Shown piece after piece: positions 39,818 through 49,160 of a DNA stretch of 64,000 nucleotides; position 1 is the first letter of the stretch, and each line of letters opens with the position of its first letter. The notes under the pieces are model-generated. The model had not been told where the DNA came from, did not search any database, and saw nothing but the letters and a program-made list of their open reading frames with translations. Source of the DNA: Mycolicibacterium wolinskyi (lineage in GTDB: Bacteria; Actinomycetota; Actinomycetes; Mycobacteriales; Mycobacteriaceae); assembly GCF_002101965.1 (NCBI RefSeq), contig NZ_LQQA01000017.1, forward strand, positions 1 to 64,000, read 5' to 3'. A program made the position numbers and the translations under genes.

Positions 39818-40469
39818 CCGGCGGCGGAAGCACCGGGAAGGGCGGCGTCTCGACGGGCGGCCACGCGCCCAGATCGTCGCGCGGGGTCGACACCGCCAGC
39901 AGCGCGTAGACGAGCGCCGCGATGGCCGCCGGGAACAGGATGGTCGCGGCGATCTGCAACGGCGTGTGCCCGAAGAACACCGGCGGCGCCTCGACGACGT
40001 AATGCACGCGATGTTCGGGTGTCACGGGCGCGGCGGCGACGTCGACGGTGCCGTAACGCCAATGCACGAGTACAGCCCCGACGCCGGCGGCCGTTGCGGC
40101 CGCGGCGGCGCAGCCGGCGGCCAGCGCACCGACCAGCACCGGCCCGCGGTGAACCCGCCACTGCCACAACGCAACTGCCGACACGACGGCGAGCACCACG
40201 AGCAAGCCCGAGAACATGAACGCCGCGGTGAAGAAATGATCGGATTCACTGCCGAGGTAGGCCCGTAGCCGCTCGCCACTGCGAGTCAACGCCACCACAC
40301 CGTGAATCGCGGGCGCAAGCCACGCCCACAACACACCGAGCAGCGCGCCGGCCACCGCCAGGGCCGCGATGACGATCATGACCGCGCGAAGGCGCGAGAC
40401 ACGCGGGCCGTCGGTGACCTCGGCGGGTTCGGTGACCGCCGCGTTCTGGGTCTCGTTGGAGACGCTCAC
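39798..40469 (-). CDS. DUF2567 membrane protein
   Basis: This 223-residue protein has four hydrophobic segments and a proline-rich C-terminus (PPVETPPFPVLPPPV). It matches the Rv1591 position downstream of bioB. The GTG at 40469 overlaps the previous small gene by 4 bp (GTGA). The function is unknown; its location suggests co-expression with biotin synthase. Confidence 0.8.
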   Translation of the reverse strand: MSVSNETQNAAVTEPAEVTDGPRVSRLRAVMIVIAALAVAGALLGVLWAWLAPAIHGVVALTRSGERLRAYLGSESDHFFTAAFMFSGLLVVLAVVSAVALWQWRVHRGPVLVGALAAGCAAAAATAAGVGAVLVHWRYGTVDVAAAPVTPEHRVHYVVEAPPVFFGHTPLQIAATILFPAAIAALVYALLAVSTPRDDLGAWPPVETPPFPVLPPPVTPQAS

Positions 40470-40702
40470 CGCTGTGTCTCGAGTTCGGTCGAATCCACCT
40501 GACCGTGCCGGGAGCACTTGGCCCACCAACCGTCCGGCCGCACCTGAACGATCATCCGGCGGCCGCATTCGGCGCAGAACCGCGGCGGTTCCAGCCCGAG
40601 CTGGGCCGTGGTGGGCAGCGCGCTGCCCGCCGGGCCACCGGTGTAGACGTTGTAAACGCCTGCGCCGACGGGCGCGGGCAACGCCGGAGATTCGTCGATC
40701 AT
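40466..40702 (-). CDS. Small zinc-ribbon-like protein downstream of bioB
   Basis: This 78-residue protein has FCAECGRRMIV ... WAKCSRHG, resembling a small metal-binding ribbon. It matches the Rv1590 position. Several starts are possible (GTG 40708, GTG 40705, ATG 40702); ATG 40702 best fits the AGGGTGG upstream. It is 12 bp after bioB. A role in the biotin system is only contextual. Confidence 0.75.
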   Translation of the reverse strand: MIDESPALPAPVGAGVYNVYTGGPAGSALPTTAQLGLEPPRFCAECGRRMIVQVRPDGWWAKCSRHGQVDSTELETQR

Positions 40703-40714
40703 CACCACCCTGTT

Positions 40715-41722
40715 CTACAGGCTGGCGTTGAGAGCCTTGATCGGCATCTGCAGATCGTCGAGGAGCTCCAGGTCAGCTTCGGCCGGACGGCCGAGCGTCG
40801 TGAGGTAGTTCCCGACGATGACGGCGTTGATGCCGCCGAGGATGCCTTGCTTGGCGCCGAGGTCGCCGAGGGTGATCTCACGCCCGCCCGCGAAGCGCAG
40901 CATGGTCCGGGGCAACGCCAGCCGGAACGCGGCCACGGCCTTGAGTGCCTCCGAGGCCGGCAGCACCTCGAGATCGCCGAATGGCGTGCCGGGGCGCGGG
41001 TTGAGGAAGTTCAGCGGGACCTCGTGCGGATCCAGCTCGGCGAGGTTGGCGGCGAACTCGGCCCGCTGCTCGAGCGTCTCGCCCATGCCGAGGATGCCGC
41101 CGCAGCAGACCTCCATACCGGCTTCCCGGACCATGCGCAGGGTGTCCCAGCGCTCCTCCCAGGTGTGCGTGGTCACCACATTGGTGAAGAACGAACGGGC
41201 CGTCTCCAGGTTGTGGTTGTAGCGGTGCACGCCCATGTCCGACAGTCGCTGCACCTGATCTTCGGTGAGCATGCCGAGCGAACACGCGATCTGGATGTCG
41301 ACCTCGTTGCGGATGGCTTCGATGCCTGCGGCGACCTGAGACAGCAGCCGCTCGTCGGGCCCGCGAACCGCGGCCACGATGCAGAACTCCGTGGCACCCG
41401 TCTTGGCGGTCTGCTTGGCGGCCTCGACCAGGCTCGGGATGTCGAGCCACGCGCTGCGCACGGGCGAGGCGAAAAGCCCGGACTGCGAACAGAAGTGGCA
41501 GTCCTCGGGACAGCCGCCGGTCTTGAGGCTGATGATGCCCTCGACCTCGACGTCGGGGCCGCACCACTTCATCCTGACCTCGTGCGCGAGCGACAGCAGC
41601 TCGTCGAGCCGATCGTCGGAAAGTTGCAGCACCTGCAGCGTCTGGTCCTGGTCGAGGCCTACGCCGCGCTCCAGTACCTGCTCGCGGGCCACACCCAAGA
41701 CATCTACGGTTGCCTGCGTCAC
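40715..41722 (-). CDS. bioB: Biotin synthase
   Basis: This 335-residue radical SAM enzyme inserts sulfur into dethiobiotin. The radical cluster cysteines are Cys71, Cys75 and Cys78 (CPEDCHFC). The 2Fe-2S ligand region includes Cys in MEVCCGGILGMGE. The GTG start has AGGAGG about 9 nt upstream. A BioQ operator sits just downstream of the predicted -10 (TAACCT). Confidence 0.96.
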   Translation of the reverse strand: MTQATVDVLGVAREQVLERGVGLDQDQTLQVLQLSDDRLDELLSLAHEVRMKWCGPDVEVEGIISLKTGGCPEDCHFCSQSGLFASPVRSAWLDIPSLVEAAKQTAKTGATEFCIVAAVRGPDERLLSQVAAGIEAIRNEVDIQIACSLGMLTEDQVQRLSDMGVHRYNHNLETARSFFTNVVTTHTWEERWDTLRMVREAGMEVCCGGILGMGETLEQRAEFAANLAELDPHEVPLNFLNPRPGTPFGDLEVLPASEALKAVAAFRLALPRTMLRFAGGREITLGDLGAKQGILGGINAVIVGNYLTTLGRPAEADLELLDDLQMPIKALNASL

Positions 41723-41774
41723 CGGCTTTCCTCCTGCGGTTCGTCGACCTTGAACACGTCGGCGGTGCCGACCT

Positions 41775-41787
41775 TGAACACCGTTCA
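41775..41787. promoter_or_regulatory. BioQ operator between bioB and bioQ
   Basis: TGAAC-ACC-GTTCA is a 5-3-5 palindrome. On the bioB strand it follows a -10-like TAACCT directly, and the whole 19-bp TAACCTGAACGGTGTTCAA is identical to the bioF site. On the other strand the bioQ -10 (TAGGGT, 41791-41796) is next to it, so BioQ probably represses both bioB and itself. A lone TGAAC half-site lies at 41751-41755. Confidence 0.88.
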
Positions 41788-41802
41788 GGTTAGGGTAATG
41801 GT

Positions 41803-42408
41803 GTGCAACTCCACAAACCCGACGTGGTCGCCGCGGCGACGGCCATCCTGGACAACTACGGCATCGGCGATCTGACGATGCGGCGCCTGGCGCGTGAGCT
41901 CGGCGTCAGTCCCGGGGCGTTGTACTGGCACTTCGCCAACAAACAGGAACTGCTCGGCGCGGTGGCCGACCATATCCTGCAACCCGCGCGGGTCGACGCC
42001 GCCGGACTGGGCTGGCGTGATCGGGTTCAGGCGATCTGCACGACGCTGCGCGACGCGTTGCTCTCCCACACCGACGGCGCGGAATTGGTGTCGTCCAGCT
42101 TCGCGGCCGGCCAATCGGCAACAGCTGCCGGCATCGTCGCGCAGCTGACCGACGCCGCGCACGAGGCCGGTGTGGCCGTGGACGACGCCGAACTGGCCGC
42201 TCGCACGGTGATCTACTACGTGCTGGGGTTCACCGTCGACGAACAGTCCCGGCTGCAGTGGGACGCCGCAGGCGCGCTCACCGACGAGCAATCCGTGTTC
42301 GTCCGTGACGCCAACCGGCAGTTCGCGTTCGGGTTGCGGCTGCTCGTCGACGGTCTCGGCGTGCACGGCGGCACCGAAGCCGACGTGATCGAGCGCAGCT
42401 TCGACTGA
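41803..42408 (+). CDS. bioQ: BioQ: TetR-family biotin regulator
   Basis: This 201-residue TetR protein has an N-terminal helix-turn-helix (GIGDLTMRRLARELGVSPGALYWHFANKQELL) and a C-terminal ligand domain. The GTG at 41803 lies 6 nt after TAGGGT, giving a leaderless mRNA. Its position divergent from bioB, beside the TGAACACCGTTCA palindrome, matches BioQ described in mycobacteria. Confidence 0.88.
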   Translation: MQLHKPDVVAAATAILDNYGIGDLTMRRLARELGVSPGALYWHFANKQELLGAVADHILQPARVDAAGLGWRDRVQAICTTLRDALLSHTDGAELVSSSFAAGQSATAAGIVAQLTDAAHEAGVAVDDAELAARTVIYYVLGFTVDEQSRLQWDAAGALTDEQSVFVRDANRQFAFGLRLLVDGLGVHGGTEADVIERSFD

Positions 42409-42420
42409 CCTGGCGGCGCG

Positions 42421-43176
42421 TCACTGCACGCCGTTGGACACCACCGCGCTCAGCGCTGTCAACGATTCCGTTGCCCCGGACAGTTCGACCGACCCACCGC
42501 GTCCCCACGTCCACAGCGCCAGATCGGCAACCGGGCCGCGGGCCGTCGCGGTGGGGGTTGCGGTGTCGCGAGCCCGCACCGCGCGCGGCCAGTCGCCGGC
42601 TCGGCCGACCTCGACGAGCCATCTCTGGCCGGTATCGGAGCCGAGGAATTCGACCACGGCCTGCGGCTCATGCGTCGTGTCGGCGGGCTGCCAGCCCCAC
42701 ATGACGTCGACCGCGTGGTCCACCGCGCCCGCCGCCACCTCGGCCGTGATCGCGCTGATCGGCAGGCCCGCGGCCAATTCCGCGTCCACCCGGTGCATCG
42801 TCGCCTCGTAGGTCTGCATGCGCCTGGTGAACCCGACGGTTTGATCGGGCTCCCACCACGACCAGCGCACGGCGTCGTCGCCGAGTTCCTCGAGCTGCCT
42901 CAGCAGCGCTGCGGTGGCCTTCTCCCGCAATACCAAGAGATCGGCGACCGTCGCGGGCCGCGCGGGTTTGGATTGCTCGACGGATGCGAGATCGGCTTCG
43001 CTGCAGACGTTGCGGGCCAGTATCCCGGCCCAGAAATAGTGCACCTCGGTGAGGTGCCACAGCAGGTCGGCCGCGTTCCAATCCGGGCACGTCGGGCAGC
43101 GCACGTCGGGGTCCGTTTCGGACAGCACGTCGGCCAGGCGCTGCGCCTCGGTGCGGATGATGCCAATCCGGTCCAT
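42421..43176 (-). CDS. Maleylpyruvate isomerase-family (mycothiol-dependent/DinB-like) protein
   Basis: This 251-residue protein has the N-terminal four-helix fold with metal histidines: CPDWNAADLLWHLTEVHYFW, then YEATMHRVDAELA. The family includes mycothiol-dependent maleylpyruvate isomerase, but most members are uncharacterised. It follows the 2H gene by 13 bp and may be the end of the bioF-bioD transcript. The ATG at 43176 gives the usual family start. Confidence 0.8.
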   Translation of the reverse strand: MDRIGIIRTEAQRLADVLSETDPDVRCPTCPDWNAADLLWHLTEVHYFWAGILARNVCSEADLASVEQSKPARPATVADLLVLREKATAALLRQLEELGDDAVRWSWWEPDQTVGFTRRMQTYEATMHRVDAELAAGLPISAITAEVAAGAVDHAVDVMWGWQPADTTHEPQAVVEFLGSDTGQRWLVEVGRAGDWPRAVRARDTATPTATARGPVADLALWTWGRGGSVELSGATESLTALSAVVSNGVQ

Positions 43177-43189
43177 GCCAACCAGGATG

Positions 43190-43699
43190 TCAGCCGATCG
43201 GGTGCTCTGCCTTCTTGTCACCGTCCCAGTGCCGCAACCCCACGACGGTTCCGACGATCTCGGCCGGACCACCCGCGATGCGCAGCGCCGTGGCGAGCTT
43301 GGCGGGCGCGACCCGCCGGGCCAGCGTGACGTGCGGCGTCCACTGCCCCGGCTCGGTGTGCGGCAGCGCGGCGGGCGACACGAGCGGTAGGCATGCCCGG
43401 TAGACCTCGGCCTGGACGTCGAGCAGGGCAGGCGACGGCACGAGCAGCCGGGCCAACACACCTGCGGACCGCCCGAAGATCAGCGTGGCGCCCAACTGGC
43501 ACGGTATGGGAAAACGATCGGTCAGCGGCCGCAGCACCGCGTCGGCGGCGGCGTCGATGTGCTGGGCGACGGTCAACGTCGCGTGCGGCCGGCCGGCCGG
43601 CGCCTGACTCGGGATACCGGCATCGCGCAGCACGTCCCAGATGTGCCGCACGGCGGCCTCGGTGTCCGCGTCGAAGACGAGCTCGACCGAGTGCACCAT
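43190..43699 (-). CDS. 2'-5' RNA ligase-like 2H phosphoesterase
   Basis: This 169-residue protein has the two HxT motifs that define the family (HATLT near residue 39 and HVTLA near residue 124). 2H enzymes act on 2'-5' or cyclic phosphodiester bonds in RNA or nucleotides. The ATG follows the bioD stop with no gap, so it is expressed with bioF-bioD. A role in biotin metabolism is not indicated by the sequence. Confidence 0.85.
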   Translation of the reverse strand: MVHSVELVFDADTEAAVRHIWDVLRDAGIPSQAPAGRPHATLTVAQHIDAAADAVLRPLTDRFPIPCQLGATLIFGRSAGVLARLLVPSPALLDVQAEVYRACLPLVSPAALPHTEPGQWTPHVTLARRVAPAKLATALRIAGGPAEIVGTVVGLRHWDGDKKAEHPIG

Positions 43700-44377
43700 C
43701 TACGTGAGGCTTTCGATCCACGAGCGGTCGAAAGCCGCTGCACTCATCGCGGGGAATTCCTCGGGGCTCAGGCCTGCGGCCCCCGCGGGCAACACCGCAC
43801 GCACCGGGGCCAGCTCGCCGAGCGCCTCGCGGTTGCCGAGCTCGGCGACGCCGGGGTCGGCCGGCCATGCGCCGATCACCAGTCCGGCACACGGAATGTT
43901 CTGCCCGGCAAGGGATTCCAAAGTCAATGCGGTGTGGTTGAGGGTGCCCAGCCCCGGGGAGACGACCACGAGGACCGGCGCGGAGAGATCGGCGGCGAGA
44001 TCGCGCAGCGTGACACCGTCGGCGCCCAGCTCCACCAGAAGCCCCCCGGCGCCCTCCACCAGCGTCAGACGCCCGGGAGCGTCCACCGCGCGCACCCCCG
44101 CGACCAGATCGGCACGCGTCGGCAGCGGCAGCCCGGCCCGCTCGGCGGCGGCCACCGGAGCCAGCGGTTCGGGATAGCGCCAGCCGCCGTGCAATTCGGT
44201 CACCCCGGACAGCCTGCGCACCTCGCCGAGGTCGTCGTCGCCGTCGACCGTCCCGGTCTGCACAGGCTTTCCCACGGCGACATCGAGACCGGCGAGTCGG
44301 GCTGCACAAGCCAGCGCCGCGGTCGTCACGGTCTTACCGACACCCGTGTCGGTGCCGGTTATCGCCAGGACGGTCAC
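43700..44377 (-). CDS. bioD: Dethiobiotin synthetase
   Basis: This 225-residue ATPase carboxylates diaminopelargonate. The P-loop GTDTGVGKTVTTAA, the substrate region GKPVQTG and the VEGAGGLLVEL stretch are intact. GTG at 44377 overlaps the bioF stop by 4 bp; the longer frame is out-of-frame bioF. Confidence 0.95.
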   Translation of the reverse strand: MTVLAITGTDTGVGKTVTTAALACAARLAGLDVAVGKPVQTGTVDGDDDLGEVRRLSGVTELHGGWRYPEPLAPVAAAERAGLPLPTRADLVAGVRAVDAPGRLTLVEGAGGLLVELGADGVTLRDLAADLSAPVLVVVSPGLGTLNHTALTLESLAGQNIPCAGLVIGAWPADPGVAELGNREALGELAPVRAVLPAGAAGLSPEEFPAMSAAAFDRSWIESLT

Positions 44378-45540
44378 ATCGGTTCCTCGTCGGTCACCCG
44401 CGCGGTGGCAAGCACTTCGGTCAGCACACGCCCCGCGAGATCCATCTCCTCGCGCGACAGCGAAGCCCGCGCCGTCAATCGCAGCCGGGAGGTGCCCGCG
44501 GGAACGGTCGGCGGACGGAAACAGCCGACCCTGACACCGCGTTCCAGACACGCCGCGGCTGCCGCGACCGCGACCTCGGGCTCCCCCAGGATCACCGATA
44601 CCACCGCCGAGTCGGGCTGCGCCGCCACATCCGAGATCCGGGCCAGTTCGGCGGCATGGGTCAGCACGGCCCGGGCCCGCTGCGGCTCGGCGATGAGCAC
44701 GCGCAGTGCCGCCCAGGCCGCGCCGACCGCGGCGGGCGCGAGCCCGGTGTCGAAGATGAATGGTCGCGCCGCGTCGATGAGGTGCGCGCGCACGGCCTCC
44801 GGACCGAGCACGACCCCACCCTGACTACCGAGCGCCTTGGACAGCGTCGTCGTCATCACGACGTCGGGCGCTCCGGCCAGACCGACCTCGTGGAGCAGGC
44901 CCTGCCCACCGGGACCGCGCACACCGAGACCGTGTGCCTCGTCGACGAGCAGCAGGGCCCCATGGCGCCGGCACACCGTGTGCAGCTCACGCAGCGGCGC
45001 GAGGACCCCGTCGGCACTGAACACCGATTCCGTCACCACCACGGCGCGTTCCTCGGTGCGTGCGCTGAGCGCCGCCTCGACGGCGGCGACATCGCGGTGC
45101 GCCGACACCGTCACCCGGGCGCGCGACAGCCGGCAGGCGTCGACGAGCGAAGCATGGCTGAGCGCGTCGGAGACCACGAGCGACCCGGGACCGGACAGCG
45201 CGACCAAGGCACCGAGGTTCGCGGTGTAGCCCGATGAGAAGACGAGCGCCGACTCGGCCCCGACGAAGGACGCCAACGCGGTCTCGAAACCCTCGTGCAA
45301 CTCGGTGTTGCCCGTGACGAGTCGAGAACCGCCTGCACCCGCACCCCAGACCCGCAACGCCTCGACGCCGCCGTCGAGCACATCGGGATGCTGGGACAAC
45401 CCCAGGTAGTCGTTGGACGCCAGGTCCAGCTCCGCGCCGACCGGCGGACGCGTCCGAAGCTCACGTCGCAGCCCCGCCTCGCGGCGCTGTTGTTCGACGT
45501 CAGCCAGCCAGGCGAGCGGTGAAAGACCTGTGCGTGTCAC
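44374..45540 (-). CDS. bioF: 8-amino-7-oxononanoate synthase
   Basis: This 388-residue PLP enzyme joins pimeloyl thioester and alanine. It shows ASNDYLGLSQHPDV, SSGYTANLGAL, DEAHGLGVRGPGGQG and the PLP-lysine stretch TTLSKALGSQGG. The GTG at 45540 has GAGGAG 6 nt upstream. A BioQ operator lies about 60 bp upstream, so bioF-bioD have their own regulated promoter. Confidence 0.95.
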   Translation of the reverse strand: MTRTGLSPLAWLADVEQQRREAGLRRELRTRPPVGAELDLASNDYLGLSQHPDVLDGGVEALRVWGAGAGGSRLVTGNTELHEGFETALASFVGAESALVFSSGYTANLGALVALSGPGSLVVSDALSHASLVDACRLSRARVTVSAHRDVAAVEAALSARTEERAVVVTESVFSADGVLAPLRELHTVCRRHGALLLVDEAHGLGVRGPGGQGLLHEVGLAGAPDVVMTTTLSKALGSQGGVVLGPEAVRAHLIDAARPFIFDTGLAPAAVGAAWAALRVLIAEPQRARAVLTHAAELARISDVAAQPDSAVVSVILGEPEVAVAAAAACLERGVRVGCFRPPTVPAGTSRLRLTARASLSREEMDLAGRVLTEVLATARVTDEEPM

Positions 45541-45600
45541 CTGGTGCTCCTCAGTGCCGAGTGCGGACAACCCGCGCGAAACAGTCCGCGGGCCGACCAT

Positions 45601-45613
45601 TGAACACCGTTCA
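45601..45613. promoter_or_regulatory. BioQ operator upstream of bioF
   Basis: TGAACACCGTTCA matches the bioB/bioQ site exactly. On the bioF strand TAACCT (45618-45613) precedes it, as at bioB. The operator covers the bioA stop codon (45613-45611), so a promoter internal to the bioA end drives bioF-bioD. Confidence 0.88.
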
Positions 45614-46909
45614 GGTTAATGCACGGGCGACGCCGACCATCGCGGCGGTGATCTGTTCGACCTCGGCCGGCGTGCAGATGTAGGGCGGCATCGCGTAGAC
45701 GAGGTTGCGGAACGGCCGCAGCCAGACGCCGTGCCGCAACGCCGCCGTGGTCGCGACGCGCATGTCGACGGGTTCGGCCATCTCGATGACGCCGATCGCC
45801 CCCAGCACCCGGACATCGGCGACACCGGCCAACTCCCGCGCCGGTTCCAGACCGTCGCGCAGCCCCGCTTCGATGGCACGAACCTGGGTACGCCAGTCGC
45901 TGTGGATCAGAAGCTCGACCGCGGCCACTCCCACCGCGCAGGCCAGCGCGTTGGCCATGAACGTCGGGCCGTGCATGAGGGCCCCCGGCTGCCCCGAGCT
46001 GATGGTCTGCGCGATCCGCCCCGTGCACAATGTGGCCGCCAACGTGATGTAGCCACCGGTCAGCGCCTTACCGACACACATGATGTCCGGGCTGACCCCG
46101 GCGTGCTCGGCAGCGAAAAGCTCACCGGTGCGGCCGAAACCCGTGGCGATCTCGTCGAAGATCAGCAGGACGTCGTGGCGATCGCAGATCGCCCGCAGAT
46201 CCGACAGGTAGCGCGGATCGTGAAACCGCATCCCGCCGGCGCCCTGAACGACGGGTTCGACGATCACCGCGGCGAGTTCGTCGGCGTGTTCGGCGAGTTG
46301 CCGCTCGAACGCCGCGATGTAGGCCGGGTCGTACTCGGCGGGCACCGGCGCTGCGAACTCCTGAGCGACCAAGACGTCGGTCCACAACGAGTGCATGCCG
46401 CCGTCGGGATCGCACACACTCATCGGCGTGAACGTGTCGCCGTGATAGCCGCCGCGCCACGTCATCAGGCGGTGCTTGCCGCCGCTCCCCAGACTGCGCC
46501 AGTACTGCAGCGCCATCTTGACCGCAACCTCGACGGAAACCGATCCCGAGTCACTGAAGAACACGGTCTCCAGGCCGGCGGGCGTGAGCTCGACCAACAG
46601 CTGGGCCAACCGCGCCGCCGGTTCGTGGGTCAGGCCACCGAACATGACGTGGTTCATGGTGGCCATCTGACGGTTGATCGCACCGTCGAGAACCGGGTGA
46701 CCGTGCCCGTGTACGGCAGTCCACCACGACGCCATCGCGTCGAGCACGTCGATCGGCCGGCCGTCGTCGGGATCGATCACCGTCAGCCAGGCGCCCTTCG
46801 CCCCGACCGCCACCACCGGCGGCAACGCCTCCGCGCCGATGGTGCTGTAGGGGTGCCAGATATGTGCGCTGTCGATGGCACTGATCTGCGCCGGGGTCAG
46901 GTCGGCCAC
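45611..46909 (-). CDS. bioA: Adenosylmethionine-8-amino-7-oxononanoate aminotransferase
   Basis: This 432-residue PLP aminotransferase uses SAM as amino donor. It shows HIWHPYSTIG, MASWWTAVHGHGHP, SDSGSVSVEVAVKMA, the DEIATGFGRTGE box and the PLP-lysine region CVGKALTGGYI. Starts at 46936 (GTG) and further upstream are open. GTG 46909 (VADLTPAQI) was preferred because it matches the family N-terminus and lies 8 nt after TAGGCT. It is divergent from the acyltransferase gene. Confidence 0.92.
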   Translation of the reverse strand: MADLTPAQISAIDSAHIWHPYSTIGAEALPPVVAVGAKGAWLTVIDPDDGRPIDVLDAMASWWTAVHGHGHPVLDGAINRQMATMNHVMFGGLTHEPAARLAQLLVELTPAGLETVFFSDSGSVSVEVAVKMALQYWRSLGSGGKHRLMTWRGGYHGDTFTPMSVCDPDGGMHSLWTDVLVAQEFAAPVPAEYDPAYIAAFERQLAEHADELAAVIVEPVVQGAGGMRFHDPRYLSDLRAICDRHDVLLIFDEIATGFGRTGELFAAEHAGVSPDIMCVGKALTGGYITLAATLCTGRIAQTISSGQPGALMHGPTFMANALACAVGVAAVELLIHSDWRTQVRAIEAGLRDGLEPARELAGVADVRVLGAIGVIEMAEPVDMRVATTAALRHGVWLRPFRNLVYAMPPYICTPAEVEQITAAMVGVARALT

Positions 46910-47000
46910 AGACCGGGAGCCTATCCCTTTGCTCACACAGTGTGGTGCAGGCATCCGAAATATGAGCGGCAGGCTGTTCTTAGGTAAATTGACCTCGATC

Positions 47001-49160
47001 ATGATGACCCTTGCCCCCGCCCGGCCGGCGCCTGTCAGCGAAACATCGCGCGCCACCCCCGCGTCCATGGGCACCCGGAAGTCGGGTTTCTACCGACACG
47101 ATCTCGACGGTCTTCGCGGTATCGCCATCGCGCTCGTCGCGGTGTTTCACGTTTGGTTCGGCCGGGTTTCCGGTGGTGTCGATGTTTTCCTGGCGTTGTC
47201 GGGGTTCTTTTTCGGCGGCAAGATCCTGCGGACCGCACTGACGCCGGGGGCTTCGCTCTGGCCGATGTCGGAGGTCGTCAGGCTCGTGCGGCGACTGCTG
47301 CCCGCATTGGTGGTCGTGCTCGCGGCATCGGCGGTTCTGACGATTCTCATCCAGCCGGAAACTCGCTGGGAAGCGTTTGCTGACCAAAGCCTGGCAAGCC
47401 TCGGCTACTACCAGAATTGGGAGCTGGCGAACACCGCTGCTGACTACCTTCGCGCCGGTGAGGCAGTCAGTCCGCTCCAGCACATCTGGTCGATGTCGGT
47501 CCAGGGACAGTTCTACATCGCGTTCCTCGCGCTGATCTTCGGGTTCGCCTTCCTGTGCCGCCGGCTGTTCGGGCGGCACCTTCGGACGGCATTCATCGTC
47601 GTGCTGACCGCGCTGACGATCGCGTCGTTCGTGTACGCGATCATCGCGCACAACACCGATCAGGCGACGGCGTACTACAACAGCTTCGCGCGCGCCTGGG
47701 AACTGCTGCTCGGTGCGCTCGCCGGCGCCGTCGTCGGTTTCGTGCGGTGGCCGATGTGGCTGCGGACGGTGATCGCCGTCGTGTCGCTCGCCGCGATCGT
47801 GTCGTGCGGCGCGTTCATCGACGGCGTCAAAGAGTTTCCCGGCCCGTGGACGCTCGTTCCGGTGGGCGCCACGGTGCTGTTCATCCTGTCAGCCGCGAAC
47901 CGCTCGGACACCGACCGGCTGCCCGCTCCCAACCGAATGCTGGCGACGAAACCGTTCGTGTCCCTCGGCGCGATGGCCTACTCGCTCTACCTGTGGCACT
48001 GGCCGCTGCTGATCTTCTGGTTGTCGTATTCGGGCCATACGCACGCCAATTTCCTCGAAGGCACGATCGTGCTGGTCGTGTCGGGCGTGCTGGCGTGGCT
48101 CACCACCCGCTATATCGAAGAGCCACTGCGCGCACAGACCGCGAAGGCGCCCGCGCCCGCGATCCCGCTGCGGGCGCGCCTGCTCCGCCCGACGATCGTG
48201 CTCGGCTCGATCGTCGCGCTGCTCGGTGTGGCACTCACCGCCACGTCCTTCACCTGGCGCGAACACGTCACCGTGCAGCGCGCGAACGGCAAGGAGCTGT
48301 CGGGCCTGTCCGCGCGCGACTATCCGGGCGCCCGCGCGTTGCTCAACAACGTGCGCGTGCCGAAGTTGCCGATGCGACCGACTGTGCTCGAGGCCAAGAA
48401 CGACCTGCCGGCCTCCACGAACGACGGCTGCATCAGCGATTTCAACAACATCGGTGTCATCAACTGCACCTACGGCGACAAGAATGCGGCCCGCACCATC
48501 GCCCTTGCCGGCGGCTCGCATGCCGAACACTGGATCACCGCGCTCGACCTGCTCGGCCGGTTGCACAACTTCAAGGTGGTCACCTACCTCAAGATGGGTT
48601 GCCCGCTGACCACCGAGGAAAACCCGCTCGTGATGGGCGACAACCGGCCCTACCCCAAGTGCCGTGAATGGAATCAGCGCGTGATGGCGAAACTCATCGC
48701 CGACCACCCGGACTTCGTGTTCACCACCTCGACGCGACCGTGGAACATCAAGCCGGGCGATGTGATGCCCGGCACATACGTGGGGATCTGGGAGACGTTG
48801 TCGCAGAACAACATTCCGATTCTCGCGATGAGGGACACCCCGTGGCTCGTGCGCAACGGCGAGCCGTATTTCCCGGCGGACTGCCTGGCCAACGGCGGCG
48901 ACGCCATCTCCTGCGGCATCGAGCGGTCCAAGGTACTCTCCGACCACAACCCCACACTGGATTTCGTCGGGCGGTTCCCGCTGCTGAAGCCGCTCGACAT
49001 GAGCGATGCGGTGTGCCGTAAGGACTATTGCCGTGTGGTGGAGGGAAATGTGTTGCTATACCACGATTCTCACCATCTCTCGACGACCTATATGCGCACC
49101 ATGACCAATGAACTGGGTCGCCAGATGGCAGCAGCCACCGGTTGGTGGGCGCAGCCATGA
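47001..49160 (+). CDS. Acyltransferase-3 with fused SGNH-like domain
   Basis: This 719-residue membrane protein has an acyltransferase-3 domain with about ten membrane spans (residues 30-415), including the RHDLDGLRGIAIALVAVFHVW motif. An extracytoplasmic domain from about 445 has SGNH-type motifs (ALAGGSHAEHW and the late YHDSHHLSTTY). Such OafA/Rv1565c-type proteins acylate envelope glycans. The start is uncertain (MM at 47001/47004, or ATG at 46962). Its stop overlaps glgX by 4 bp, tying it to trehalose/glycogen metabolism. Confidence 0.9.
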   Translation: MMTLAPARPAPVSETSRATPASMGTRKSGFYRHDLDGLRGIAIALVAVFHVWFGRVSGGVDVFLALSGFFFGGKILRTALTPGASLWPMSEVVRLVRRLLPALVVVLAASAVLTILIQPETRWEAFADQSLASLGYYQNWELANTAADYLRAGEAVSPLQHIWSMSVQGQFYIAFLALIFGFAFLCRRLFGRHLRTAFIVVLTALTIASFVYAIIAHNTDQATAYYNSFARAWELLLGALAGAVVGFVRWPMWLRTVIAVVSLAAIVSCGAFIDGVKEFPGPWTLVPVGATVLFILSAANRSDTDRLPAPNRMLATKPFVSLGAMAYSLYLWHWPLLIFWLSYSGHTHANFLEGTIVLVVSGVLAWLTTRYIEEPLRAQTAKAPAPAIPLRARLLRPTIVLGSIVALLGVALTATSFTWREHVTVQRANGKELSGLSARDYPGARALLNNVRVPKLPMRPTVLEAKNDLPASTNDGCISDFNNIGVINCTYGDKNAARTIALAGGSHAEHWITALDLLGRLHNFKVVTYLKMGCPLTTEENPLVMGDNRPYPKCREWNQRVMAKLIADHPDFVFTTSTRPWNIKPGDVMPGTYVGIWETLSQNNIPILAMRDTPWLVRNGEPYFPADCLANGGDAISCGIERSKVLSDHNPTLDFVGRFPLLKPLDMSDAVCRKDYCRVVEGNVLLYHDSHHLSTTYMRTMTNELGRQMAAATGWWAQP

